Below are positions 19,733 to 31,162 of a stretch of 64,000 nt of DNA, one piece after another. This DNA is from Candidatus Zixiibacteriota bacterium (GTDB lineage: Bacteria > RBG-13-66-14 > B26-G2 > WVWN01). The notes beneath the pieces are model-generated. The model saw only the letters and a list, made by a program, of their open reading frames with translations. It did not search any database and was not told where the DNA came from. The stretch is taken from the NCBI GenBank assembly GCA_030613505.1, contig JAUWLW010000008.1:10410-74409 (forward strand), written 5' to 3'. The position numbers and the translations under genes are program-made. Within the stretch, counting starts at the first letter, position 1; each line of letters starts with the position of its first letter.

Positions 19733-20746
19733 CTAATACTTTCTACACCACGTCCAATCGGCTATAGCGGCCAAAAAGTCCCGCGCTTCTCCCGGCGGAA
19801 CGCTCGTAAGCGCGTCCTTCCCTTTTTCAGCGTACGCTCGTGCTGTGGCACGCGATTTCTCGAACGCGCCGCCTTCTTTTAGTGCGCGCACGAGCTCGTG
19901 TTCGACCGATTCCCCTTCCCAAATCGCTTGCACCGCGGCGCCGATTTCGCGGCCACGCGGCGACGTTAACCCGTAAATTACCGGAAGCGTTATCTTCCCG
20001 GAACGGATGTCGGCGAATCCCTCTTTTCCCAATACCTCGCCCTCCCCCGCGAGGTCGAGGCAGTCGTCGGTTATTTGGAAGGAAATGCCGGTATTCAACC
20101 CGTAATCGGTAAAAGCTCCGTATTCACAACCATCGTACCCGGCCGCGATCGCACCCACCTGGCAAGACGCTTCTAATAACTTGGCGGACTTTAACGTAAT
20201 CATCTTTACGTAATCGTCTTCCGCCACGTCGAGCCGTTCCTGGCGCCACATCTCCAAGAATTCGCCGGCGACCATGCGATTCGTCGTCGCGACGGCGACG
20301 TTAAGGATCTCCCAATTCCTCACTTCTTTGGCTAGGTATTGGAATACGCGGGTCAATATATAATCGCCGCCCAATATCGAGAGGTGATTGCCGAAACGCC
20401 GGTGGGTAGCGGGGCGACCACGCCGCAGCGGCGCCTCGTCGATGACGTCGTCGTGTAACAGCGTCGCCAAGTGGATACCTTCCATACAAGCGGCCAGGCC
20501 CGCGACGCGTTTTTGGTCGATACCCGCCGTAGCCGCCGAAAGCAACGTCAATCGCGGCCGAAACCTTTTACCGCCGGAACCCGCGGCGTACCGAAGCACT
20601 TCGGTTATGAAAGGCAAATCCGCACCCAAAATCTCGGCTATCTTTTCTTCCGTAGCGGCGAGGCCGTCGGCCAAGAATAAGTCGGACTCACCCATCGTCC
20701 GGCGGACCTCTTCCGCAAAGAACCCGTCGTTCTCTAAATTCGCCAC
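19733..20746 (-). CDS. Trans-isoprenyl diphosphate synthase (long-chain polyprenyl type)
   Basis: A 337-residue prenyltransferase that extends farnesyl or geranylgeranyl diphosphate with isopentenyl units, most likely to make a quinone side chain. Both aspartate-rich metal-binding motifs are present: DDVID (in LHDDVIDEAPLRRG) and DDCLD (in QITDDCLDLAGE). Small residues before the first motif fit a long product, but chain length cannot be read reliably. The GTG start overlaps the atpC stop by one base, so it is translated from the ATP synthase transcript. A respiratory quinone gene fits that context. Confidence 0.88.
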   Translation of the reverse strand: MANLENDGFFAEEVRRTMGESDLFLADGLAATEEKIAEILGADLPFITEVLRYAAGSGGKRFRPRLTLLSAATAGIDQKRVAGLAACMEGIHLATLLHDDVIDEAPLRRGRPATHRRFGNHLSILGGDYILTRVFQYLAKEVRNWEILNVAVATTNRMVAGEFLEMWRQERLDVAEDDYVKMITLKSAKLLEASCQVGAIAAGYDGCEYGAFTDYGLNTGISFQITDDCLDLAGEGEVLGKEGFADIRSGKITLPVIYGLTSPRGREIGAAVQAIWEGESVEHELVRALKEGGAFEKSRATARAYAEKGKDALTSVPPGEARDFLAAIADWTWCRKY

Positions 20747-21009
20747 TATAATTTATCCTCACGCTTTGCCGTCGCGGATTCCGTTATTATGATGACAGAA
20801 GCCGGCGTTACTTCCATATAGCCGGGACCTACGTCGAATTTGTACCGCCGCCCTTCGGCGGCGACCGTTACGATTCCCGGTTTGAGCGACGTAACGAGCG
20901 GAATATGGCCCGGCAGTACGCCCAGGTAACCTTCCGTGCCGGGGGCAACTACCGAAGTCACCGAGCCGCGGAATTCCACCGCTATAGGCGTCACTAAGCT
21001 AAGGGTCAA
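20746..21009 (-). CDS. atpC: ATP synthase epsilon subunit, short form
   Basis: The 87 residues (PIAVEFRGSVTSVVAPGTEG, then LPGHIPLVTSLKPG) correspond to the N-terminal beta-sandwich of subunit epsilon of the F1 central stalk. The C-terminal pair of helices that inhibits ATP hydrolysis in longer homologs (about 130-140 residues) is absent; the frame closes at TAG with no sign of a frameshift. The start is TTG at 21009, overlapping the GNAT gene by 11 bases; a GTG five codons on is possible. It is the last ATPase gene of the cluster. Confidence 0.9.
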   Translation of the reverse strand: MTLSLVTPIAVEFRGSVTSVVAPGTEGYLGVLPGHIPLVTSLKPGIVTVAAEGRRYKFDVGPGYMEVTPASVIIITESATAKREDKL

Positions 21010-21868
21010 CTCCGTCGGTAGAACGATCTGATTCTCTCCTTTTTAACCCGTCTTCGACGTCGCTTGCGAAGGCCAGCCGGTTAACGGTGACGCGGCCTTC
21101 GACGCACACGCCGAACAACGCGCCGTAGCGCTTTGAGCCTTCCCGTCCTTCGACCTCTACGATTTTTACGTTACCCGTCTCAACTGGGCCGGGGATTCCG
21201 CGAACCGTTTCCGCCGCCCAAAGGCTCGCCGGACAGCTGGGGTGGCACAAAAACGTTACCCCGTCGTACTCAAAAGGCCGAGGTGGCACCAGGGCCGGCT
21301 TCCCCCGGGTGCCGTACGATACTGCCATCAAAACCCGGTCGCCCTCCTCGTCCACGGCGTCGAAGCCGAAAGAGCGGAAAAACGCTGCCGGCATATACGA
21401 CCAGTCGTCGGCGGGATCCGCTCCGCGCCACGCCACCGTCGCGACTCCGCTATCGTTGCCGCGGGCATGGCGAATAACACCATCCATCAGCGCCCGCCCG
21501 ACGCCCCGCCCAACGTACGGCCTCATCACCCACAGGCAATCGATGAAGAGATACCCCCTACCTTCCACCGGGTATAGCGTCTCCTCGATCGGCACGTACT
21601 CTAAAAGCCCCACCACTAAACCGTCCGCCAAAAGTGTCAGCTCGTCTCGGCTAACACGTTCGCCGCCGAAATCTATAAACCGCGGCGGCCGGGGCTCTAT
21701 CGCTAAAACTACCTTAAGGCCGCGAGGCGCCATCTCCTGGAGCCAATGGCGACGACGCCTTTTTATTTCGCGGGTTTTCGCGTCCTTGCCGCGCCCCGCG
21801 CAAAAGGCCGCAACGTCGTCAAACTCCGTCGTCATCGCTGGCCTTACCTTTACGATTTTCCCCGTCAA
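20999..21868 (-). CDS. GNAT-family N-acetyltransferase
   Basis: A 289-residue protein with the GNAT acetyl-CoA binding signature: a beta-strand with LFIDCLWVMRPYVGRGVGRALMDGVI near residues 108-132, where R/QxxGxG/A appears as YVGRGVGRAL. The C-terminal 110 residues (PRPFEYDGVTFLCHPSCPAS onward) follow a pattern seen in GNAT proteins with an added thioredoxin-like or partner domain; I cannot name it. It sits between atpD and atpC, overlapping atpC by 11 bases, an unusual place. Whether it modifies an ATP synthase subunit is pure speculation. Confidence 0.75.
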   Translation of the reverse strand: MTGKIVKVRPAMTTEFDDVAAFCAGRGKDAKTREIKRRRRHWLQEMAPRGLKVVLAIEPRPPRFIDFGGERVSRDELTLLADGLVVGLLEYVPIEETLYPVEGRGYLFIDCLWVMRPYVGRGVGRALMDGVIRHARGNDSGVATVAWRGADPADDWSYMPAAFFRSFGFDAVDEEGDRVLMAVSYGTRGKPALVPPRPFEYDGVTFLCHPSCPASLWAAETVRGIPGPVETGNVKIVEVEGREGSKRYGALFGVCVEGRVTVNRLAFASDVEDGLKRRESDRSTDGVDP

Positions 21869-21887
21869 AGCCGCCGCCCGTCAAATT

Positions 21888-24820
<2,933 letters not shown>

Positions 24821-24834
24821 ACCCCCGCCCCCTA

Positions 24835-25038
24835 TTACCCGCCGGCGCCGGTTTCGTTCGCCAATAAGACGCGGAGAACATCCCCCGGCACCAAACGGTC
24901 GTTTAAGTGGACGCGGGCGGCGACGTCGACGCTCCTCATCAACTCCGCCGACGAATCGCCGATAGCGAACATATCGTATCGCTCGGCTTCGGCGAACCCA
25001 AGGTCGCCATTGTAATACGCACGGAATTTCACGGTCAT
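24835..25038 (-). CDS. Small conserved-looking protein of 67 residues in the atp cluster
   Basis: A short frame with an ATG at 25038, AAGG about 10 bases upstream and a TAA stop 14 bases before the next gene. The product is acidic with no membrane segment; YNGDLGFAEAERYDMFAIGD and VPGDVLRVLLA suggest a small beta fold. It fits neatly between atpG (28-base gap) and the secreted-protein gene, with codon use like its neighbours, so I think it is real. The function is unknown. Confidence 0.55.
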   Translation of the reverse strand: MTVKFRAYYNGDLGFAEAERYDMFAIGDSSAELMRSVDVAARVHLNDRLVPGDVLRVLLANETGAGG

Positions 25039-25066
25039 GTTACGTATACCTTACGACACCGATTTA

Positions 25067-25975
25067 CTAACGGAGGCTCTCCGCGGCCGACGTAACCTCG
25101 ATAAGCTCCTTCGTAATCGCCGTTTGACGCGCCTTGTTGTAATCAAGGGTTAGCGTCTGGAGCATATCTCCACAGTTCCGGGTCGCGGCCTCCATCGCCA
25201 TCATACGAGCGCCGTGCTCCGAGCTCGTATGCTCCTGCAGGATACGCCAAACTTGAACGTTTACGTAAAGCGGCAAAAGCTCGTCGAGGATGGTCTCGCT
25301 ATCCGGTTCAAAGATATACTCCAAAAATTGGCACGCTTCGGGCACGACGTCTCCCGGGGACCCGACGGTTTCTTCCGGCAAGAGCATCTCCTCCAACCGG
25401 ATAGGCAATACCGCCCGTACGCTCACCACCTGCGTTCCCGCCGAATAGTAATGGTGGTATAAAAAGTCGACGCGGTCGACGTCGCGGGCGAGAAAAGCCG
25501 TCGTCACCATCCGGCCTATAGCCCGCGCGTCGTCGTACGTTATCCCGCGGAAAAACCCTATATAGCTTTCCAGGACCGTAAACTTTTTACCGCGAAAGAA
25601 ATCGTAACCTTTCTTGCCGACGCAAATCATGTCCGCATATTGGCCATAACGCGTCCGATGTTCCTCCTGATAAACCAGGGCGCGCCTGATGACGTTAGAA
25701 TTGAAGGGCCCGCATAATCCTCGGTTGGACGTCACTACCACCAGGATTGCGTTCTCGTCGCCGCGGTCCACCAAAAGCGGGTGGTAGGCCGGCTCGCCGC
25801 AAGTAGCCAGATGAGCGATAATCTCAGCCAGGTGGGCCGCGTACGGCCTCATCGCCATCAGCGCGGCTTGCGCGTTTCTGACCTTCACCGCGGAGACGGT
25901 CTTCATAGCCGCGGTTATCTCCCGTGTCTTCTCAACGGTACCGATGCGTTGTCGTACTGCCCGAAGCGTCGCCAT
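25067..25975 (-). CDS. atpG: ATP synthase gamma subunit
   Basis: The rotor shaft of F1, 302 residues. The N-terminal helix (LRAVRQRIGTVEKTREITAAMKTVSAVK), the SNRGLCGPFNSNVI motif and the C-terminal helix (EHTSSEHGARMMAMEAATRN ... YNKARQTAITKELIEV) are all conserved. Its ATG overlaps the TAA of the upstream lipoprotein gene (TAATG), so the two are translationally coupled even though the upstream gene is not an ATPase gene. Confidence 0.97.
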   Translation of the reverse strand: MATLRAVRQRIGTVEKTREITAAMKTVSAVKVRNAQAALMAMRPYAAHLAEIIAHLATCGEPAYHPLLVDRGDENAILVVVTSNRGLCGPFNSNVIRRALVYQEEHRTRYGQYADMICVGKKGYDFFRGKKFTVLESYIGFFRGITYDDARAIGRMVTTAFLARDVDRVDFLYHHYYSAGTQVVSVRAVLPIRLEEMLLPEETVGSPGDVVPEACQFLEYIFEPDSETILDELLPLYVNVQVWRILQEHTSSEHGARMMAMEAATRNCGDMLQTLTLDYNKARQTAITKELIEVTSAAESLR

Positions 25976-26502
25976 TATTTAACCGTTATCCACCTCGCTG
26001 CGGTCCCGTCGGGCGGTTTTTGCCACTCGAGCCGGCTAACGTCCGGGTCGCCGCCCCGGCCTACAGGTGCGACGGCCGCGGCGTACGCGAAGCGGTAATC
26101 GCCGGCCGCCACTCCGGCTTTTATTTTAAGCTTTACGTCGGAAACGCCGCCCGAGAGCACTGACGACTCGTAATCGTCACGAGTGCGAAAAAAGTTCCAC
26201 TCGTTACCGGGCCGCCCGCCCAACGGGCCGGCGTTGACCCCGTCCAAACGCCGAAGCTTTCCTTTGGCCGCGCCGCGGAAGGTCCCTTCCTTGACGTCGA
26301 CGCCTTCCGGCAGCGATACCCCTAAGATACCGAATACGGGACCGTCCGCTCGAGCCGAAACGTCGGCGCGGACCAGCAACTTTACCTCGAACGTCGAACC
26401 TGCGCTAACCTCCAACGGCTGGACGACGTCGACGATTTTTATGCAAGACGCCGACAGAAAAGTGACCGCTACGGTCGAGAACGTCATTACGAACCGCGCC
26501 AT
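25975..26502 (-). CDS. Small secreted or lipoprotein with cohesin-like sandwich, inside the atp cluster
   Basis: A 175-residue protein with a short signal segment ending in LSASC (a poor lipobox; lipidation uncertain). The rest is beta-rich: PLEVSAGSTFEVKLLVRADV near the start and DVKLKIKAGVAAGDYRFAYA near the end look like the edges of a cohesin or Ig-type sandwich. No named family is recognised. It follows atpA by 3 bases and its stop overlaps the atpG start, so it must be co-expressed with the ATP synthase. Confidence 0.6.
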   Translation of the reverse strand: MARFVMTFSTVAVTFLSASCIKIVDVVQPLEVSAGSTFEVKLLVRADVSARADGPVFGILGVSLPEGVDVKEGTFRGAAKGKLRRLDGVNAGPLGGRPGNEWNFFRTRDDYESSVLSGGVSDVKLKIKAGVAAGDYRFAYAAAVAPVGRGGDPDVSRLEWQKPPDGTAARWITVK

Positions 26503-26505
26503 AAC

Positions 26506-28065
26506 TTAAGCTCCCCCCGGTTCTGAAGCCCCCTCGCTTTCGACGGAAACGCCTTTCTGTCTTAGATAACCGGACACGAACGTCACGATATCTTCGTTTA
26601 GCTTTTCGTGTACGTCGTCCGGCAAATCGCCGGTCTCCCTAATACGGCGGCCGTACTCCGGACGAACGGTCCTCATATACTCGAGGAATCTTTCGGCGCA
26701 TTCGCCTACCATATTTAGGGGTACGTTATCCAGCGCGCCGGAAACCGCGGCGTTGATAACCAGGACTTGCTCGTCGACGGGCACGGGCGAATATTGATCT
26801 TGTTTTAGAATTTCGACCAACCTCTCGCCGCGGCGAATTTGGTCTTGGGTCACTCTGTCCAGCTCGGTCCCGAATTGGACGAACTTTTCGAGCTCGCGGT
26901 ACTGGGCGAGGTCGAGGCGCAACATACCGGCGACTTTCTTCATCGCCTTATTCTGCGCCTTGCCGCCTACGCGCGATACCGAAAGGCCCGCGTTTATCGC
27001 CGGCCTGATACCGGCGTAGAAAAGGTCGTCCTCGAGGTATATTTGGCCGTCGGTAATGGAGATAACGTTCGTCGGTATGTACGTAGAGAGGTCGCCGGCC
27101 TGCGTCTCTATTATGGGTAACGCCGTTAGAGACCCGCCGCCCATCTCGTCGGATAATTTAGCGGCGCGCTCAAGCAACCGCGAGTGCAGATAGAAGACAT
27201 CGCCCGGGTAGGCTTCGCGCCCGGGCGGCCTTCTTAAAAGCAGCGAAAGCTGGCGGTAAGCCCAGGCGTGCTTAGAGAGGTCGTCGTACACGACGAGCGC
27301 GTGGCCGCCGTTATCGCGGAAGTACTCGCCCATCGCGCACCCGGCGTAGGGCGCGATATATTGCAGCGATGCAGTATCCGAAGCGCCGGCGTGGACCACC
27401 GTGGTGTAAGACATCGCGTCGTATTCTTCGAACGTCTTTATGACTTTAGCGACGGTGGAATTCTTCTGCCCAATGGCGACGTAGACGCAGACGACGTCGG
27501 TATCCCGTTGATTTATGATGGCGTCGACGCAAATCGCCGTCTTTCCGATGCTGCGGTCGCCCAGGATAAGTTCGCGTTGACCCCGGCCGATGGGCGTTAT
27601 AGCATCTATGGCTTTTAACCCCGTCTGTAGCGGTTGGTCGACCGGCCGGCGCTGAACGACGTTCGGCGCCTTCCCCTCAAGGGGCAGGGTCTTGTCTCGG
27701 GAAACGGTACCCCGGCCGTCGAGAGGATCCCCGACCGGCGATACGACCCGGCCCAACAACGCTTCGCCCACCGGGACCTCGAGAATACGGCGCGTCGTGC
27801 GCGCGACGTCGCCCTCCTTTATAACGCGGTCGTCCCCCAGGACCACAACGCCTACGGTGGTCTCTTCCAGGTTCATGGCGATACCGTAAACGCCACCACT
27901 GAAGAGAACCATTTCGTTGTACATCGCGTCTGAGAGGCCGTAGACGTGGGCGATGCCGTCGCCGACACTCGTTACGATCCCCGTCGTCGCAACGTCGAGC
28001 TCTTTCCGATAACGGGCGATTTCCGTCTTAAGTATTTCGCTTATCTCGTCGGGGCTTATCCTCAT
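26506..28065 (-). CDS. atpA: ATP synthase alpha subunit
   Basis: A 519-residue F1 subunit forming the non-catalytic nucleotide sites and the interface with beta. The ATG at 28065 ([12 protein letters not shown]) is chosen because GAGGAG lies 8 bases upstream. Walker A reads [10 protein letters not shown], and the region with [24 protein letters not shown] is typical. The start lies 38 bases inside atpH, so the two frames overlap. Confidence 0.98.
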   Translation of the reverse strand: MRISPDEISEILKTEIARYRKELDVATTGIVTSVGDGIAHVYGLSDAMYNEMVLFSGGVYGIAMNLEETTVGVVVLGDDRVIKEGDVARTTRRILEVPVGEALLGRVVSPVGDPLDGRGTVSRDKTLPLEGKAPNVVQRRPVDQPLQTGLKAIDAITPIGRGQRELILGDRSIGKTAICVDAIINQRDTDVVCVYVAIGQKNSTVAKVIKTFEEYDAMSYTTVVHAGASDTASLQYIAPYAGCAMGEYFRDNGGHALVVYDDLSKHAWAYRQLSLLLRRPPGREAYPGDVFYLHSRLLERAAKLSDEMGGGSLTALPIIETQAGDLSTYIPTNVISITDGQIYLEDDLFYAGIRPAINAGLSVSRVGGKAQNKAMKKVAGMLRLDLAQYRELEKFVQFGTELDRVTQDQIRRGERLVEILKQDQYSPVPVDEQVLVINAAVSGALDNVPLNMVGECAERFLEYMRTVRPEYGRRIRETGDLPDDVHEKLNEDIVTFVSGYLRQKGVSVESEGASEPGGA

Positions 28066-28618
28066 AAACGGGCTCCTCGAAGCCGGCCGTTGCACCGGCC
28101 ATAGTCTCCCGGATATCCTCTAAACGAGACGCCAACGTCCCGTCGATAACGTGGTCGCCGATGGTTAACCTTAACCCGCCGACTACGGCCTCGTCGACGA
28201 CTGTTTCGATCTCAACGCGCTTCCCGGTGAGCCGCGCGAGCGCCGTCTTGAGCCGCTCCCGCAAACCCTCCGTTAGCGGCAGCGCGGTAGTTACCTCCAC
28301 AGCTATGACCCCGGCGTCGCGACGGTAGGCCCGCAAGAAATCTTCGTAAATGGCCGGCAGCAGGATTAGGCGACCTTTCTCTATAAGGAACTTTACGAAA
28401 TCTCCGGTAAGTTCGTCGGCCACCAGCTCTTCTACCAATTTCACCTTGGCCTCTTCCGGGACCGCGGGATGCGCCAGCAACTCCTTAAGCTCGGCGCGCT
28501 CGACGAATAACTCCACGAAGGCAGCCAGGTACTCCAAGACTTCGGCCACTCTGCCTTGGGCAAAGCTGAGCTTATAAAACGCCCGGGCGTAGCGCCGTGC
28601 AATTATCGAATCTCGCAT
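28028..28618 (-). CDS. atpH: ATP synthase delta subunit
   Basis: A 196-residue peripheral-stalk subunit linking F1 alpha to subunit b. Recognised by the N-terminal helical bundle ([20 protein letters not shown]), [22 protein letters not shown] and the C-terminal [20 protein letters not shown]. The last residues, rich in charged amino acids ([10 protein letters not shown]), are an extension beyond the usual end and overlap the atpA start by 38 bases. Confidence 0.95.
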   Translation of the reverse strand: MRDSIIARRYARAFYKLSFAQGRVAEVLEYLAAFVELFVERAELKELLAHPAVPEEAKVKLVEELVADELTGDFVKFLIEKGRLILLPAIYEDFLRAYRRDAGVIAVEVTTALPLTEGLRERLKTALARLTGKRVEIETVVDEAVVGGLRLTIGDHVIDGTLASRLEDIRETMAGATAGFEEPVYEDKPRRDKRNT

Positions 28619-28625
28619 CTCGCAC

Positions 28626-29138
28626 CTAGGATTCCAGAGGCCGGTCGAAAGCCGTACGACCTTCCATCTCGGCTAAAAACTTCTCAGCGAGCTTACGCTC
28701 GCGCTTGGTAGTCCTGGTCTCCTCGAGGACTCGCCCCGCGATAGCAACGGCCATATCGGCCATCTCGCCCCGAATCCTCTCCACCGCCTGCGCCTCCTCG
28801 ATGGCGATAAGCTCCTCGGCCTTATGTAGCAGGGCGTCGGCCTGGCGGCGCGTCTGCGTTAAGAGTTCCTCGCGGTGGCGGGCGGCTTCCTCGTTCACGC
28901 GCTTTAGGATGGCGGAGGCCTCCTCGCCAACCTCGGCCATTATTTTCTCGTATTTAGCCTGGAGTTCGTCGGCTTCGGCCCGGGCCGCCGCCGCGCGCGC
29001 CATGTCGCCTTCGATCCGCTCTCGCCTTTCCTTCAATATCGGCTCGAGGAGAGTCTTATATATTACCGTCACGCAAACGGTGAAGACGAGGAAGATACCG
29101 AGCTGATAGAAAAATATTACGACGTTAAATTCGAACAT
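28626..29138 (-). CDS. atpF: ATP synthase b subunit
   Basis: A 170-residue peripheral-stalk subunit: one N-terminal membrane helix (FFYQLGIFLVFTVCVTVIYKTL, about 9-30), then a long charged coiled-coil helix (AAAARAEADELQAKYEKI and so on) reaching up to F1. There is one b gene only, so the stalk is probably a b2 homodimer. It lies 7 bases after atpE. Confidence 0.95.
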   Translation of the reverse strand: MFEFNVVIFFYQLGIFLVFTVCVTVIYKTLLEPILKERRERIEGDMARAAAARAEADELQAKYEKIMAEVGEEASAILKRVNEEAARHREELLTQTRRQADALLHKAEELIAIEEAQAVERIRGEMADMAVAIAGRVLEETRTTKRERKLAEKFLAEMEGRTAFDRPLES

Positions 29139-29145
29139 AAGAGAA

Positions 29146-29523
29146 CTAGCCCAACAACCCTTGTAGCGGGTTGGCGAAAATTAGGAGGATCGCGACGAAA
29201 AGGGTATAGATCCCCAGCGTCTCTATAAACACAACCGTGAGCAACATGGGGACGAAGAGTTTGCCCGAAGCTTCGGGTTGGCGAGCGATCCCTTGTAGCG
29301 CCGCGTTCGCGGTCACGGCTTGCGCCACCGCAGCCCCGGCCGCGGCAAAAGCCATACCCAGAACCGCGGCTACCAGCGTCCACGAAAAACCCTTCGCCGC
29401 CGTTTCTCGTAACGACATGGAAGGCTTTTCGGCGACCTCGCCCGTTTTTTCCGCGCCGAAAGCGGCGGCGGCGCCGAAAGCGAAGGTTATGATCGCGAGC
29501 CACGTCAACGTTTTAATGGTCAT
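29146..29523 (-). CDS. atpE: ATP synthase c subunit with N-terminal extension and Na+-type ligands
   Basis: The c-ring subunit, 125 residues rather than the usual 75-90, because of an N-terminal stretch of about 40 residues that looks like a cleavable signal (TLTWLAIITFAFGAAAAFGA). Two membrane helices follow, joined by the polar loop ARQPEASG. The ion-binding carboxylate is Glu101. Gln68 in helix 1, Thr102 and Tyr106 align without gaps with Gln32, Ser66 and Tyr70 of the sodium-binding c subunit of Ilyobacter tartaricus. This favours sodium coupling; it is an inference from residues only. AAGGAGG precedes the ATG. Confidence 0.95.
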   Translation of the reverse strand: MTIKTLTWLAIITFAFGAAAAFGAEKTGEVAEKPSMSLRETAAKGFSWTLVAAVLGMAFAAAGAAVAQAVTANAALQGIARQPEASGKLFVPMLLTVVFIETLGIYTLFVAILLIFANPLQGLLG

Positions 29524-29594
29524 TACGCTCGAGCCTCCTTACGCATTACGTAACGTAAACCGAACCCTTCCAAGGCGGGTAACCGCGGTCGGGA

Positions 29595-30371
29595 TCAATG
29601 GTTCTCCTCGCCCCACCCCACGGCGGCGCCAAAGTATAGGATCGGCAAAAAAGCGAATATAAACGCCTGAAGGAAGCTTGTGAAAGCTACCAGCGCGTAA
29701 AAAACTGGCATCAACGTTACCGCCATAATGTATTCTATAAACGGCTCCATATTCAAAGCCGGGAATAGGACGTTAACGTTGGTCACGATATTATTTACCA
29801 CCGTCACGAACTGCTCTTCCCCGAAAATATTACCGTAAAGACGAATCGTGAGCGACATGGGGCGAGCGAATTCGCCGACGCTTTCCAACAATACGAAAAC
29901 GGGGCCTCCCACGATGAACGCGATCTTCGTCATACCCGCGAACGGGCCGGTCTTATGAAGGAGATACTTCCTTAACCCGAGTTCTCTAATGCCCACGTAA
30001 AAAGTCATCACGAACACGCATACCGCCATCGCCGCGTTCACGGCGATGTTAGTCGTCGGCGCGACGAACCCGGGGACCATCCCGAAGAGGTTAGCCACCA
30101 AAATAAACAAGAAAAGCGAAAGGCAAAACGGGAGATATTTCACGACCTTCGCCCCGCCGATATCGCGCAGGAAATACCGGCCCGTCTCGACGACGAGCTC
30201 GAGGACCATTTGGGGAATACCGGGCCTAAGTTTCGCTTTGCGGCAAATCGAATAGAAGCCAACTAAGACCACGACGGCAACCAATATCGCGTGCGTCACG
30301 ACGACGTTTTCGTGGTGGTGAAGGCCCGGGAGAGGCAAGCCCCATTCTAAACCTACTCTAAATTCTTCCAT
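29595..30371 (-). CDS. atpB: ATP synthase a subunit
   Basis: A 258-residue membrane subunit containing the ion half-channels, with 5-6 hydrophobic helices. The essential Arg lies in MSLTIRLYGNIFGEE, and the FILVANLFGMVPGF segment is typical. It starts 3 bases after the atpI stop. The gap to atpE (29524-29594) is short and empty. Confidence 0.96.
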   Translation of the reverse strand: MEEFRVGLEWGLPLPGLHHHENVVVTHAILVAVVVLVGFYSICRKAKLRPGIPQMVLELVVETGRYFLRDIGGAKVVKYLPFCLSLFLFILVANLFGMVPGFVAPTTNIAVNAAMAVCVFVMTFYVGIRELGLRKYLLHKTGPFAGMTKIAFIVGGPVFVLLESVGEFARPMSLTIRLYGNIFGEEQFVTVVNNIVTNVNVLFPALNMEPFIEYIMAVTLMPVFYALVAFTSFLQAFIFAFLPILYFGAAVGWGEENH

Positions 30372-30374
30372 ACC

Positions 30375-30779
30375 CTAAGTAATCCCGGCCGCGCATCGTT
30401 CCCGGAGGCAATACAACACGACCAACGCCGGGCTGAACGTCGCGACGGCCACGGCGCCGAGGGCTACGGCCTGGGCCGACAAAGGGGTAATCTGTAATAA
30501 CGCGGCGATTAAAGCGAGCGGCAACAACGCTTTCGCCGTAAGAGCCAAGATACCCTTCAGTAACAAACGCTTTTTGCCCTGCGCCGCCGCGCGCGCTAGG
30601 ATCACGGCGAACGTCGCGATCAAAATAAAATCGGCCGCGACAGCGCCTCCCCCCGCGAAAGCACCCACGGCCCAAGTACCGCCGCCATATATACCGGCAC
30701 CCGCAACGACCGCGGCCACGGCGGCGAGCAATCCCACAACGAAACCGAAGGGGTAACGTACCAGGCCTTTATCCGTCAT
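30375..30779 (-). CDS. atpI: ATP synthase protein I-like membrane protein
   Basis: A 134-residue protein with four hydrophobic helices (GFVVGLLAAVAAVVAGAGIY; ADFILIATFAVILA; and two more) in the position of AtpI, which helps assemble the c ring. The sequence similarity itself is weak; the call rests on topology and location. The ATG at 30779 overlaps the atpZ stop as ATGA. The frame is open further upstream but that part is the antisense-like continuation over atpZ and is not counted. Confidence 0.75.
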   Translation of the reverse strand: MTDKGLVRYPFGFVVGLLAAVAAVVAGAGIYGGGTWAVGAFAGGGAVAADFILIATFAVILARAAAQGKKRLLLKGILALTAKALLPLALIAALLQITPLSAQAVALGAVAVATFSPALVVLYCLRERCAAGIT

Positions 30780-31012
30780 CGGAGCAAACGCGGGATCTCG
30801 CGGATCACGAGATAAACGGCCGCCGCGATTCCTAAAAAACCTAACACAAGTATAAATGCGGGCGTCGTCCCGAGCCATCGGTCGAGAAAATAACCGCCGA
30901 AAAACCCGCCCAAAACGACCGCCATAAACAACCACCCTAAATTTATGGCGATCGCTGCGTTCCGTACGAAACGCTTTCTCCTGCCAGGCCCTTCCCGGTC
31001 GTTTTGCGACAC
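30776..31012 (-). CDS. atpZ: AtpZ/AtpI-type F0F1 accessory subunit
   Basis: A 78-residue protein with a basic N-terminus and two membrane helices (INLGWLFMAVVLGGFFGGYFLDRWL and FILVLGFLGIAAAVYLVIREI), the exact pattern of the small AtpZ/Gene 1 protein (F0F1 ATPase subunit, putative). Homologs have been linked to c-ring assembly and divalent-cation transport. GTG start at 31012. It is the first gene of the ATP synthase operon, 48 bases past the predicted promoter. Confidence 0.85.
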   Translation of the reverse strand: MSQNDREGPGRRKRFVRNAAIAINLGWLFMAVVLGGFFGGYFLDRWLGTTPAFILVLGFLGIAAAVYLVIREIPRLLR

Positions 31013-31059
31013 GCCGTATCCCGTCCTGAAACCCGCGCAGATGGCCTAAACTTTCGGAA

Positions 31060-31088
31060 AATATAACATTTCGGCCGTTTAAACACAA
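31060..31088 (-). promoter_or_regulatory. Promoter of the ATP synthase operon
   Basis: Minus strand: TTGTGT (31083-31088), a 17-base spacer, TATATT (31060-31065), with TGT before the -10. It sits 48 bases upstream of the atpZ start. The preceding bases GATGTTATA/AAATGTTATA are shared with promoters at 32.0 and 32.9 kb. Confidence 0.65.
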
Positions 31089-31110
31089 GCGAAATTGATT
31101 AAGAAACGCC

Positions 31111-31138
31111 GTAAAAAAAGAGGGCTTGCGCCCTCTTT
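31111..31138 (-). terminator. Terminator of selenoprotein-like gene copy 1
   Basis: Minus strand: AAAGAGGGC, loop GCAA, GCCCTCTTT followed by TTTT. The stem and loop are the same as those after copies 2 and 3. Confidence 0.9.
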
Positions 31139-31162
31139 ATCGCCCGCGGGTGATAGCGTTTG

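Noticed and set aside
30780-31088. An upstream extension of the atpI frame to 31088.
   Set aside because: It runs over atpZ in another frame and is Arg-rich and non-conserved in character; the ATG at 30779 with the ATGA overlap is the natural start.
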